Assembly: GCA_029004655.1 (NCBI GenBank)
Contig: JAQVYP010000017.1
Span: forward strand, 1-17,843
From: Oscillospiraceae bacterium
GTDB taxonomy: Bacteria > Bacillota > Clostridia > Oscillospirales > Acutalibacteraceae
Reading direction: 5' to 3'
Length of the DNA stretch: 17,843 nucleotides
Under the pieces are notes generated by a model. It saw only the letters and a program-made list of their open reading frames with translations, was not told where the DNA came from and did not search any database. The position numbers and the translations under genes are program-made. Shown here in pieces: positions 1 through 8,155 of this stretch. The stretch's first letter is position 1. Each line of letters opens with the position of its first letter.

Positions 1-71
1 CTCGTGTTAATCAGCACTGTTTTTATCGTCCTACACCACAATACTACAAAACTTAGAAATAGGAGAAAGCT

Positions 72-587
72 ATGAATAATTTAAATATTCCATATAATTC
101 ATCAAGCGATGGAATTTATCAACCTGCTAGCATGAATCTTACGCATGATATAACGCCAACTAGCACATACTTAAACAATAAAGCGGTGCAACCATGTGCT
201 GCAGCACAACAACTACAAATGATGCCCCAAATCGGTATTAATGGAGTGCAGCAACAACAAATGTTACCGCAAATAGGGACACAAAACAACAATGGCACAT
301 TCAACGTACCAGAAACAGTAACAAACCCTTACTTTTGGCCGGCATATTTAAAAAAATATATTGGATATTGGATGCGGGTTGTTTCATTCATTGGAAATTC
401 ATTTACAGATTATACCGGTAAATTATTAGAAGTTGGTGCAGCTTATATTGTATTAAAACCATTAGCGCCGGAAGTAATAAATATTATTGATTTGTATTCA
501 ATAAAATTTGTTTCAGTTGTTCTCACAACAGATCCTCAAGTGTTATTTAATAATATGAACGATATGGGTAATGTTGTAGAGCCTTAA
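72..587 (+). CDS. GerQ-like spore-coat-type protein
   Basis: A 171-residue protein with two parts. Residues 1-85 are low-complexity, rich in Asn, Gln and Met, with an imperfect two-copy repeat (M-M/L-P-Q-I-G followed by Gln/Asn runs, about 50-74). Residues 88-152 form a compact, beta-rich domain with aromatic residues. Its spacing (a Y-[IL]-x(n) lead-in, then G-x-[IV]-[IL]-E-x-[GA]-A-x-Y-[IV]-[IV]-L and an L-Y-x-[IL]-K-[FY]-V strand) resembles the C-terminal domain of Bacillus spore coat protein GerQ. GerQ is cross-linked into the coat by transglutaminase and is needed for localising CwlJ; a Gln-rich tail fits that role. The start ATG has AGGAG at 61-65. No sporulation sigma-factor promoter could be confirmed in the 71 bases upstream. 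It is monocistronic, ending at a terminator shared with tyrS. The family assignment is by pattern resemblance only. Confidence 0.55.
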   Translation: MNNLNIPYNSSSDGIYQPASMNLTHDITPTSTYLNNKAVQPCAAAQQLQMMPQIGINGVQQQQMLPQIGTQNNNGTFNVPETVTNPYFWPAYLKKYIGYWMRVVSFIGNSFTDYTGKLLEVGAAYIVLKPLAPEVINIIDLYSIKFVSVVLTTDPQVLFNNMNDMGNVVEP

Positions 588-624
588 GCTGCATTAATAC
601 AATCTAAAACTAAATCGAACCGTC

Positions 625-657
625 AAAAAATCCTAGCCATTATAGCTAGGATTTTTT
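625..657. terminator. Bidirectional intrinsic terminator between the GerQ-like gene and tyrS
   Basis: A 13-bp perfect stem pairs 625-637 with 645-657 around a 7-base loop. The core is TCCTAGC/GCTAGGA. It is flanked by six A on the left and seven T on the right, so it has a U-tract on either strand. It serves the plus-strand gene ending at 587 and the minus-strand tyrS ending at 668. Confidence 0.9.
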
Positions 658-667
658 TAATTATAAG

Positions 668-1891
668 TTATAGCTTTACGCGATGAAAAACTTTTTTACC
701 TTTTTTTATAATGATGTCGTTTTCTCTTATACTATCAAGTGAAACAGCTAAAGCAAGGTCCGTTATCTTAACATTATCAATAGCGATGCCGCCTTGCTGC
801 ACTAGACGACGGGCTTCACCCTTTGATGGAGCAAGACCACATTCAAACAATAAATCCATTATACCGATTGAGCCATCAGTAAATTTACTTTCATCAAGAA
901 CAGTGGCGGGCATATTTTCATCGTCGATACCTACACCAAATAAGGATTTAGCCGAATTCATGGCTTTTGTAGCTTCTTCTTCGCCATGAATAAGCTTTGT
1001 AAGTTCGAAAGCCAAACGTTCCTTAACAGCATTTAGCTGACTTCCCTCAAGTTTTTCCATTTCTCTAATTTCATCAAGTGGAACAAATGTCAGCATTTTT
1101 AAGCACTTAATAACATCTGCGTCACCAACGTTACGCCAGTATTGATAGAATTCATAGGGACTGGTTTTATTAGGATCGAGCCAAACCGCACCATTCTCAG
1201 TTTTGCCCATTTTTTTACCTTCACTTGTAAGCAACAAATTAAATGTCAATCCATATGCTTCTTTACCTTCAGCTTTCCTAATCAGTTCAACACCACCAAT
1301 AATGTTGCTCCACTGATCATCTCCGCCCATTTCCAAGACGCAATTATGCTTTTTGTTCAACACAAGAAAATCATAACTTTGCATTAACATATAATTGAGT
1401 TCAAAGAAGGACAAGCCTCTCTCCAAGCGCTGTTTATAACACTCAAACGAAAGCATTCTGTTAACTGAAAAATGAACGCCAATATCTCTTAAGAACTCAA
1501 TATAATTAAGACTTAAAAGCCAATCACCATTGTTTTCCATTAATGCCTTACCTTCAGAAAAATCGACTACACTGCCCATTTGATTTACAAAGCACTCTAT
1601 ATTGTAATCAATTTGCTCTCTGGTAAGCATTTTTCTCATGTCGGTTTTTCCAGATGGATCTCCGATCATTCCGGTGCCGCCGCCAAACAACGCAATCGGT
1701 GTATGACCGTGGCGCTGCATATGCGCCATTACTATCATTGCAACGAAATGCCCAACATGCAAGCTGTCAGCAGTAGGATCAAAGCCAATATAAAAGGTTA
1801 TCTTTTCATTGTCAAGTAACTCTTTTACCTTTTCTAAACTGGTTGATTGAGCAACAAGCCCTCTGGCTTCCAACTCTTCAAATAATGTCAT
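668..1891 (-). CDS. tyrS: Tyrosyl-tRNA synthetase
   Basis: Class I tyrosyl-tRNA synthetase, which charges tRNA-Tyr with tyrosine using ATP in the cytoplasm. From the start chosen here it has 407 residues, close to the usual bacterial length of about 420. It carries the HIGH-type signature HVGH (about 45-48), the G-D-P-S-G-K loop, the tyrosine-pocket segment around Y-M-L-M-Q-S-Y-D-F, the D-D-Q-W motif, and the second signature as KMGKT (about 227-231) instead of KMSKS. A C-terminal S4-like RNA-binding domain covers the last 65 or so residues. An in-frame ATG exists 15 bases upstream at 1906, but it has no Shine-Dalgarno site. GGGAGAG (1904-1898) lies 6 bases before the ATG at 1891, so 1891 is preferred. 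The gene follows recN but has its own promoter. There is no room for a T-box leader. Confidence 0.96.
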   Translation of the reverse strand: MTLFEELEARGLVAQSTSLEKVKELLDNEKITFYIGFDPTADSLHVGHFVAMIVMAHMQRHGHTPIALFGGGTGMIGDPSGKTDMRKMLTREQIDYNIECFVNQMGSVVDFSEGKALMENNGDWLLSLNYIEFLRDIGVHFSVNRMLSFECYKQRLERGLSFFELNYMLMQSYDFLVLNKKHNCVLEMGGDDQWSNIIGGVELIRKAEGKEAYGLTFNLLLTSEGKKMGKTENGAVWLDPNKTSPYEFYQYWRNVGDADVIKCLKMLTFVPLDEIREMEKLEGSQLNAVKERLAFELTKLIHGEEEATKAMNSAKSLFGVGIDDENMPATVLDESKFTDGSIGIMDLLFECGLAPSKGEARRLVQQGGIAIDNVKITDLALAVSLDSIRENDIIIKKGKKVFHRVKL

Positions 1892-1928
1892 CAAACTCTC
1901 TCCCATTAATTAGTATAGCATATCGACT

Positions 1929-1957
1929 ATTATATCAAACCGTTTCTCCACTTTCAA
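1929..1957 (-). promoter_or_regulatory. Sigma-A promoter for tyrS inside the 3' end of recN
   Basis: On the minus strand TTGAAA (1957-1952) is followed after 17 bases by a consensus TATAAT (1934-1929). Transcription would start near 1922, giving a leader of about 30 bases to the tyrS ATG at 1891. The -35 box and spacer lie in the recN coding end, and the spacer covers the recN stop codon. Confidence 0.7.
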
Positions 1958-3608
1958 TAAGTTCTTTGGCAGAATTATACAAGCTTTCAGTCATTTCTCC
2001 GCCTGACATAATTCTGGCAATTTCTCTTATCCTGTCATCACCGCAAATATTAGAAACAGATGTATATGTTTTTTGATCGTGCACTTGCTTTTCAATAAGC
2101 ATATGATTATTTGCTATTGCAGCAATTTGTGCCAAATGAGTAACACATATTACTTGATGTGATTTTGATAATATTTTAAGCTGATTGCCGACTTTTCCGG
2201 CAGTTCGTCCGCTTATACCAACATCAATTTCGTCGAAAATTAAAGTTTGTATATCATCAACATCGGTTAGCACACTTTTTATTGCCAACATAATTCGTGA
2301 CAATTCACCACCCGAGGCAATTTTTGAAAGCGGTTTGGGTGGTTCTCCGGCATTTGCCGAAATCAAAAACTCTACCTTATCACACCCGCGTCTTGTATAT
2401 ATTCCGGGCTTATTATCGACTACAAAAGTCACATTTGGCATTTCAAGATATTTTAAAATACTGCAAACACTTTCACAGAAACTGACCGCTGCTTTTTGTC
2501 TGGCATCGGTTAAAATCAAGCCTTTATTGTAGACCTCTTCTTCATATAATTCTTGTTCTTTCAGCAGTTCTTCCTGCCTTTTGTCATTAAGTTCAATACT
2601 TTCCAGCTCAACTTGTGCTTTGCTTAAATACTCTAAAATTTCACTTTCAGTATCACCATATTTGTGCTTAAGCTTATAAAGTAAATCCAATCTATCTTGA
2701 ATTTCCTGTAGTTCTAACGGATTAAACTCAAAGCTATCAATAATATTACGCAAATCTTCACTTATTTCGGATAAATTATATCCGCATGATGCAAGAATAT
2801 CAACTGATAAATTCACATCGTTCAAAATTGATGATATAGATTCAAGATTTTCGGTTGCAGTTTCCACCATAGAAACAGCTCCCGCAGTATCATCTGTTCC
2901 TGACAACATAGTATATGCGCCGTTAAGTGCAGTTACAATTTTTTCGGAATTTAAAATATAATCACGTTTTTTTACAAGGTCTTCTGCTTCACCATCTTTA
3001 ACATTTGCTGCAGTAATTTCAGAAATCTGATATTGAAGCAAATCAACACGCTGTGCTTTATATCCTTCATCTGTATTGATTTTGACAAATTCTTTTTTCA
3101 CACTTTTAAGCGCATTGTAAGAGACCTGATAATCTTTAATCAATTCGTCAATTGAAGCGAAAGAATCCAAAAAATCAATGTGGCTGTCCGGATTAAGCAA
3201 CGCCTGATTATCGTGCTGACCATGAATATTTATAAGACACTTGCCAATTTCTTTTAAAGTAGCAAGTGAAGCCTGTACACCATTTATTCTGCAAATATTC
3301 TTACCATCTAAATTTAAAGTGCGTTGAACAACCAAGAAGCCATCATCATCAGGTTCAAACCCCTGATCGTAGATAGCAGTTAATGCCTTTTCATTTAAAT
3401 CCGAAAAGGCGGCGGAAACCATCGCTTTATTACAGCCATTGCGAATCAGTTCTTTCGATGTGCGCTCGCCTAATACAGCGTTAATAGAGTCTATAATAAT
3501 AGATTTACCTGCACCTGTTTCACCAGTAAGAACATTAAATCCGCTCATGAGCTGTGTTTCGGATTTATCAATAACAGCAATGTTTTCAATATTAAGACTC
3601 TTTAACAT
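1935..3608 (-). CDS. recN: DNA repair protein RecN
   Basis: SMC-like ATPase of recombinational double-strand-break repair, acting on DNA in the cytoplasm. It has 557 residues, the normal RecN length. The N-terminal head has Walker A GETGAGKS (29-36). A long, acidic, Leu/Glu-rich middle region (roughly 155-370) is the coiled-coil arm. The C-terminal head has the ABC signature S-G-G-E-L-S-R (from 432) and Walker B L-I-F-D-E (456-460), followed by G-I-S-G-R and the C-V-T-H-L switch segment. The ATG start has GGTGAG just upstream, and argR ends 17 bases before it. In Bacillus recN lies beside argR (ahrC) and is followed by spoIVB and spo0A; here tyrS follows instead. Confidence 0.97.
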   Translation of the reverse strand: MLKSLNIENIAVIDKSETQLMSGFNVLTGETGAGKSIIIDSINAVLGERTSKELIRNGCNKAMVSAAFSDLNEKALTAIYDQGFEPDDDGFLVVQRTLNLDGKNICRINGVQASLATLKEIGKCLINIHGQHDNQALLNPDSHIDFLDSFASIDELIKDYQVSYNALKSVKKEFVKINTDEGYKAQRVDLLQYQISEITAANVKDGEAEDLVKKRDYILNSEKIVTALNGAYTMLSGTDDTAGAVSMVETATENLESISSILNDVNLSVDILASCGYNLSEISEDLRNIIDSFEFNPLELQEIQDRLDLLYKLKHKYGDTESEILEYLSKAQVELESIELNDKRQEELLKEQELYEEEVYNKGLILTDARQKAAVSFCESVCSILKYLEMPNVTFVVDNKPGIYTRRGCDKVEFLISANAGEPPKPLSKIASGGELSRIMLAIKSVLTDVDDIQTLIFDEIDVGISGRTAGKVGNQLKILSKSHQVICVTHLAQIAAIANNHMLIEKQVHDQKTYTSVSNICGDDRIREIARIMSGGEMTESLYNSAKELIESGETV

Positions 3609-3625
3609 TTACTCACCGCCCAAAA

Positions 3626-4075
3626 TCATTTAATAAGAGTAATTAGCCTATCAGTCAAGGTTTTCGCGGCTTCCTCATTGCGGGTGATTGCCAAAATTGT
3701 ATCATCACCGGCGAGAGTCCCCACCACCATGCTGCCATACAAATTATCAAGTGCCGCACAGGCACCTGGAGCCATTCCGGAGTGGCATTTAATGACAACA
3801 TCATTCATTGCATAATCTATTGAAATAACAGAATTAGAAAAAATATCAACAAACCTGACAGAACTTTCAGAACCGTACTTTTGATTAAAAATGTACCGAT
3901 AGCGTCCTTCAGAGTCCAGTGCTTTTACAATCTTAAGTTCTTTAATATCACGCGATATAGTTGCTTGAGTGACTTCAGAACCGGATTTGCACAAAGTTTC
4001 TTGCAAATCTTCCTGAGTTTCAATAACATTTTTTGTAATTAGCTCTAAAATCAGCTGCTGTCTTTCTTTTTTCAT
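3626..4075 (-). CDS. argR: Arginine repressor ArgR/AhrC
   Basis: Arginine-dependent transcription factor of 149 residues, the standard length. The N-terminal winged helix-turn-helix has its recognition helix around V-T-Q-A-T-I-S-R-D-I-K-E-L (35-47). The C-terminal hexamerisation and arginine-binding domain shows G-M-A-P-G-A-C-A-A-L-D (100-110) and G-T-L-A-G-D-D-T (119-126), including the paired aspartates that contact arginine. In the family it represses arginine synthesis and activates catabolism. The start is ATG with a GGACGGAG-type site upstream. It lies between nadK (56-base gap) and recN, as in other Firmicutes. A possible ARG-box-like palindrome in the upstream gap suggests autoregulation. 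Confidence 0.96.
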   Translation of the reverse strand: MKKERQQLILELITKNVIETQEDLQETLCKSGSEVTQATISRDIKELKIVKALDSEGRYRYIFNQKYGSESSVRFVDIFSNSVISIDYAMNDVVIKCHSGMAPGACAALDNLYGSMVVGTLAGDDTILAITRNEEAAKTLTDRLITLIK

Positions 4076-4091
4076 AAAAAACTCCGTCCTA

Positions 4092-4106
4092 TCAAATATA
4101 ATTTCA
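4092..4106 (-). promoter_or_regulatory. Possible ArgR operator (ARG-box-like palindrome) upstream of argR
   Basis: In the 56-base gap before argR the minus strand reads TGAAATTATATTTGA, an imperfect 15-base palindrome with 6 of 8 positions self-complementary including the axis surroundings. It resembles the ArgR half-site pattern TGAAT/ATTCA. It sits about 17 bases before the argR ATG and overlaps a weak possible -10 (TATATT). AT-rich gaps produce such palindromes easily, so this is tentative. Confidence 0.3.
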
Positions 4107-4131
4107 CATTTATTTGATTAAATATTAACTT

Positions 4132-4965
4132 TTATCTGATTTTTTCAGACAACGTTTTATATAGAGAGTTACCACCAATTTTAATAAGTTTAATTGATTT
4201 TTCTGCTTTCGAAATCTCGATACTTTTATTTGACTCAATACGTTTTGAAGATTCACCGTCGACTGTTAAAAACACATCATTATCATCACGGTTGCAATTA
4301 GTTATTTTGAGTTTAGTGTTTGGATTTAAGATAAGTGACCTTGAATACAAAGAATGAGGACAAATCGGAGTAAGAATTATACTGTCAAGCGATGGGTCAA
4401 CAACAGGTCCTCCCGCAGACATGGAATATGCCGTTGAACCTGTTGGCGTGGCTGCAATTAAACCATCAGCACGATAATTAATAATATCGTCATCAAACTT
4501 TGCAGAAACATCAATCAATCTTGAAAGTGAGCCATTAGAAACAACGGCATCATTCAAGCAATACAGGTCTTCACTGCTGCCTTCCAACTTAATTTTTAGC
4601 ATCATACGTTTTTGTGTTATATATTTTCCTGTTGTCAAAGTTTTTAATGCATCAAGGTTATCGGCTTCTATACCGGCTAAATAGCCAACGCGTCCGGCAT
4701 TAATTCCTAGCAATGGTTTATCGTAATTTGCAGCTTTTTTAGCGGCATGAATAATTGTGCCATCACCACCGATTACGACAACTACATCACATAAAGTAAA
4801 GGCTTTTTCTTTCGGAAGAATATCGAAATCTCTGCTTTCAAATACAACATCATTCGACAACATAGCATTTATATTTAGTTGTTTGAAAATTTTGCCCACC
4901 CGTTCAGTTATTGCGGGGGCAAATTCCCTGCTTAAATTAGGAATTACAAGAACTTTCATAAACAC
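4132..4965 (-). CDS. nadK: NAD kinase
   Basis: ATP- or polyphosphate-dependent NAD kinase (PpnK), which makes NADP from NAD in the cytoplasm. It has 277 residues, the typical length. The diagnostic motifs are GGDGT (66-70), N-A-G-R-V-G-Y-L-A (89-97), and in the C-terminal half T-P-T-G-S-T-A-Y-S-M-S-A-G-G-P. The last includes the conserved Gly-rich, NAD-contacting stretch. Start choice: the GTG at 4965 has AAAGG (4977-4973) 7 bases upstream and is used here. The ATG at 4959 gives the more family-like N-terminus M-K-V-L-V-I-P-N but sits 13 bases from that site. It is 28 bases downstream of tlyA and in the same direction, the common clostridial order tlyA-nadK-argR-recN. Confidence 0.95.
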   Translation of the reverse strand: MFMKVLVIPNLSREFAPAITERVGKIFKQLNINAMLSNDVVFESRDFDILPKEKAFTLCDVVVVIGGDGTIIHAAKKAANYDKPLLGINAGRVGYLAGIEADNLDALKTLTTGKYITQKRMMLKIKLEGSSEDLYCLNDAVVSNGSLSRLIDVSAKFDDDIINYRADGLIAATPTGSTAYSMSAGGPVVDPSLDSIILTPICPHSLYSRSLILNPNTKLKITNCNRDDNDVFLTVDGESSKRIESNKSIEISKAEKSIKLIKIGGNSLYKTLSEKIR

Positions 4966-4993
4966 ACCATTGCCTTTATTAAAAATTATTGAA

Positions 4994-5803
4994 TTATAAA
5001 TCCAACGTACTGTGGGATAAGTTTACAATTTCCTGCGGTGAAACTTCCAAATCATACGATGGTTGATCGGATTTTTTAATGTATGCCAAATATTCAATAT
5101 TTCCCTCAGGGCCTTTAATCGGTGAAAAATCTATTCCAATCACCTTAAATCCGAGATTTACCATGATACCTGAAATTCTTTCGACTACCTCAACATGAAC
5201 AGACTTATCGCGAACTACACCTTTTTTTCCTACCTTATCCTTGCCGGCCTCGAACTGAGGTTTTATTAAGCAAACGGCAGTGGCATCATCTTTTAAAAAT
5301 GTCCGAAGCACCGGCAAAATAATTGACAACGATATAAAAGAAACATCAACAGATGCAAAGTCAAGCGGATTATTAATTTGTTCAGTAGTTGCATATCTAA
5401 AATTAGTGCGCTCAAGGTTAATTACTCTGTCATCAATTCGAAGTTTCCAAGCAAGCTGACCATATCCAACATCAATAGCATAAACACTTGCAGCACCATT
5501 TTGAAGCATACAGTCTGTGAAGCCTCCTGTTGAAGCACCAATATCAGCACAAATGCATCCATCTAAAGATATGTTAAAGCGATTCATAGCTTTTTCAAGC
5601 TTTAGACCTCCACGACTAACGTATTTCAGCGGATTGCTTCTAACCTCAACAATATCATCAGGCTTAACACTAGTGCCCGGCTTATCAGCTTTCTGATTGT
5701 TTATATATACGACACCCGCCATTATTAAAGCTTTTGCTTTTTCACGGCTTTCAGAAAAACCACGTTCAAAAACTGCAGTGTCAAGTCTGACTTTATCGCT
5801 CAA
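4994..5803 (-). CDS. tlyA: TlyA family rRNA 2'-O-methyltransferase
   Basis: TlyA/YqxC-type protein of 269 residues, an S4 RNA-binding domain (about 1-60) fused to an FtsJ-like Rossmann methyltransferase. Visible motifs are Y-V-S-R-G-G-L-K-L-E-K-A (61-72), the SAM-binding D-I-G-A-S-T-G-G-F-T-D (87-97), D-V-G-Y-G-Q-L (111-117), D-V-S-F-I-S-L (153-159) and L-I-K-P-Q-F-E-A-G (179-187). Mycobacterial TlyA 2'-O-methylates 16S and 23S rRNA; the older name hemolysin A is misleading. The start codon is TTG, overlapping the dxs stop by 4 bases (TTGA) and preceded by GAGGGAG. This implies translational coupling to dxs. Confidence 0.94.
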   Translation of the reverse strand: MSDKVRLDTAVFERGFSESREKAKALIMAGVVYINNQKADKPGTSVKPDDIVEVRSNPLKYVSRGGLKLEKAMNRFNISLDGCICADIGASTGGFTDCMLQNGAASVYAIDVGYGQLAWKLRIDDRVINLERTNFRYATTEQINNPLDFASVDVSFISLSIILPVLRTFLKDDATAVCLIKPQFEAGKDKVGKKGVVRDKSVHVEVVERISGIMVNLGFKVIGIDFSPIKGPEGNIEYLAYIKKSDQPSYDLEVSPQEIVNLSHSTLDL

Positions 5804-7665
5804 TTTTCTCCCTCACTGACAATTTTAATCATAGCGTTGCTATCAAGATAGTATTTCTTTTTTAAAGAACTAACGGTTGCCTGTGCAACAAATCCTTCAA
5901 CGGCAATTGATTTATAAAAGCCCTTAAAACCGTGTTCGATAAGTGTTGAGCCCAGCCTTTGTGCAACGCCGCCATTTTTAATTCCTTCTTCGAAGAAATA
6001 AATTGATTTAAACCCTTTAAGCGTATTTATCAATTCATCAGACAAAGGATTAATAACATTTAGTTTTACGACAACAATATCATTATTTCCGTTTTCCGAC
6101 AAGTGTTTTTTAGCGATTAAAGCATCTGCAAATGTTGTGCCATAGGAAACAATTGCAGTACTTCCCTCGCCAAAGCAATCAAAATCATTATTACTATAAC
6201 AAAAACCTTTAAGAATATCCGGCTCGCTTCCTCTTGGATATCTTATAGCAGCTATACCAACGGGATTTTTAAGCCTTTCGCTCAACATATTTTCTAACTC
6301 ATCGTAATTTGATGGTGCGAAAATTTTAACACCCGGAATTGACGATAAAAAAGATACATCAAACAAGCCTTGATGGGTTTCCCCATCTTCCCCAACAAAT
6401 CCGGAACGATCAACACACAACGTAACCGGCAGCCCCTCAATTGCAACATCATGAATTATTTGATCATAACCCCGTTGCAGAAAAGATGAATACACAGCAA
6501 GAACCGGTTTTAGCCCGGATTTTGCGAGACCTGCGCAAAAAGTGACAGCATGTTGCTCGGCAATACCAACATCAAAAAAGCGATTTTTGTAATTTATCTC
6601 AAAATCAGTCAGACCTGTGCCGGAGGACATGGCCGCAGTAACAGCGCAGATTTTTTCATCTTTACTAGCCAAATCACTAAGAGTTTCTCCGAATATTGCC
6701 GAAAAATTAATTCCGCTATTTTCCGGAAAACCTGTTTCAAGATCAAATGACCCGACACCGTGAAAATCTCTAGGACTTAATTCTGCAAGTTCATAACCCT
6801 TACCTTTTATGGTAAGTGCGTGGATAATAACCGGTCTGTTCTCCTGCTTTGCAATTTTCATAATATCAATAAGCTGTTTAATGTCGTGACCATCAACCGG
6901 ACCCATATAATTAAAGCCAAGACCCTCAAAAATATTGGTATTATAAATAGCGCTTTTAATACGATTTTTAGATCTTAGTAAGCCGGAGCGAAGCTTTGAA
7001 CCGACAATTGGAATTCGCAATGCTACAGATTCAACATTATGTTTAAATCTGTGATATGACGGCTTAGTTCTGATAAGACTTAATTGGCGTGCAAGTGCGC
7101 CGACATTGCGGGAGATTGACATCTTATTATCATTTAAAATAACAATCAGATTATTTTTATCACGACCGGCATTATTAAGAGCTTCATAGACCATACCGCC
7201 TGTCATTGCACCATCTCCGACTATTGCCACAACATTCGACTGCTTGGATTGCAAAGCATTGCCCTTGCAAATTCCGTATGCGGCAGATATTGAGCTGCTG
7301 CTGTGGCCTGTAATAACCGGATCATATTCACTTTCAGACGGGCGCATAAACCCTGAAATACCATTTTCTTTTCTTAGCGTAGAGAATTCATCATACCTGC
7401 CTGTTAGAAGTTTATGAGTATAACATTGATGCCCCACATCAAAAATAATGGAATCCGAAGGTGAATCAAATACACTATGAATAGCAACGGTTAATTCTAC
7501 AACGCCAAGATTTGACGCTAAATGACCGCCGTTATTCGATACCGTTTCTAATAAACATTCCCTTATTTCGCTGCAAAGATCATAGAGTTTATTTTTATCT
7601 AATTTTTTTAGATCATCAGGTGATTTAATTGATTTAAGAATACTGTCGTTCAGTGGAAGGACCAA
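5800..7665 (-). CDS. dxs: 1-Deoxy-D-xylulose-5-phosphate synthase
   Basis: Thiamine-diphosphate enzyme condensing pyruvate and glyceraldehyde 3-phosphate to DXP, the entry step of the MEP isoprenoid pathway. It has 621 residues, full length. The N-terminal domain shows G-G-H-L-A-S-N-L-G (47-55) and the thiamine motif G-D-G-A-M-T-G-G (150-157) ending at N-D-N (178-180). The transketolase-like domain shows D-V-G-I-A-E-Q-H-A with the catalytic Glu and G-E-D-G-E-T-H-Q-G. The start is unusual: no ATG or GTG exists near the N-terminus. The frame opens after the in-frame stop of the upstream gene, and TTG at 7665 touches an AAAGG site with no spacing. A CTG at 7653 would have 12-base spacing. The true start lies within this short stretch. 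It pairs functionally with ispA upstream. Confidence 0.96.
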   Translation of the reverse strand: MVLPLNDSILKSIKSPDDLKKLDKNKLYDLCSEIRECLLETVSNNGGHLASNLGVVELTVAIHSVFDSPSDSIIFDVGHQCYTHKLLTGRYDEFSTLRKENGISGFMRPSESEYDPVITGHSSSSISAAYGICKGNALQSKQSNVVAIVGDGAMTGGMVYEALNNAGRDKNNLIVILNDNKMSISRNVGALARQLSLIRTKPSYHRFKHNVESVALRIPIVGSKLRSGLLRSKNRIKSAIYNTNIFEGLGFNYMGPVDGHDIKQLIDIMKIAKQENRPVIIHALTIKGKGYELAELSPRDFHGVGSFDLETGFPENSGINFSAIFGETLSDLASKDEKICAVTAAMSSGTGLTDFEINYKNRFFDVGIAEQHAVTFCAGLAKSGLKPVLAVYSSFLQRGYDQIIHDVAIEGLPVTLCVDRSGFVGEDGETHQGLFDVSFLSSIPGVKIFAPSNYDELENMLSERLKNPVGIAAIRYPRGSEPDILKGFCYSNNDFDCFGEGSTAIVSYGTTFADALIAKKHLSENGNNDIVVVKLNVINPLSDELINTLKGFKSIYFFEEGIKNGGVAQRLGSTLIEHGFKGFYKSIAVEGFVAQATVSSLKKKYYLDSNAMIKIVSEGEN

Positions 7666-7674
7666 CCTTTCAAA

Positions 7675-8133
7675 TTATCTAAGTACAGGCATGAATATGC
7701 CAATTGAAATGCCAAACAAAATACCGACTAAAACTTCTATGGGCCTATGCCCCAACAATTCCTGCAAGTCCTCATATTGTTTGTCTTCTACATCAAGTTC
7801 CAATATTCGTGAAATACGATTTAATAATTTAGCATGTTGTCCCGCATTCCATCTAACGCCGATAGCATCATACATAACGACCCAAGAAACAACAAAGCAA
7901 ATTGCAAAGGTAGATGTATATATACCATCAACTCTCGCTACTGTTGTGGTTAGTGCTGCCATTACCGCCGCATGGGAGCTTGGCATTCCGCCTGATCCCA
8001 TCAAGCGTTCTGCCGAGAAACGTCCGGTTGTTATTCTTGTAATAATAGTTTTTATAAGCTGAGCCGCTATCCACGCCAAAACTGGATTACAGAATATACT
8101 GTTTGACAAGATAGCATTTACAACATCATTCAT
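7675..8133 (-). CDS. Divergent PAP2 (DUF212/YuiD-like) membrane phosphatase family protein
   Basis: A small membrane protein of 152 residues. It keeps the second PAP2 motif as G-S-G-G-M-P-S-S-H-A-A (47-57). The third motif appears in diverged form as Y-D-A-I-G-V-R-x-x-A-G-Q-H-A. Near the C-terminus is the family's E-L-L-G-H-R-P-I-E-V segment. Hydrophobic stretches near residues 15-35, 55-95 and 130-150 indicate membrane insertion. The biochemical substrate of this family is not firmly known. Its position between ispA and dxs makes a polyprenyl or other isoprenoid (di)phosphate a reasonable guess, which is inference. The ATG start has AAAAGG upstream. It is 22 bases after ispA and its stop is 9 bases before the dxs start. 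Confidence 0.88.
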   Translation of the reverse strand: MNDVVNAILSNSIFCNPVLAWIAAQLIKTIITRITTGRFSAERLMGSGGMPSSHAAVMAALTTTVARVDGIYTSTFAICFVVSWVVMYDAIGVRWNAGQHAKLLNRISRILELDVEDKQYEDLQELLGHRPIEVLVGILFGISIGIFMPVLR

Positions 8134-8155
8134 TTAAAACACCTTTTCAAATCAA

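Noticed and set aside
1892..1934. T-box leader expected before a clostridial aminoacyl-tRNA synthetase gene
   Set aside because: Only 43 bases separate recN and tyrS, too short for specifier stem, T-box and terminator.
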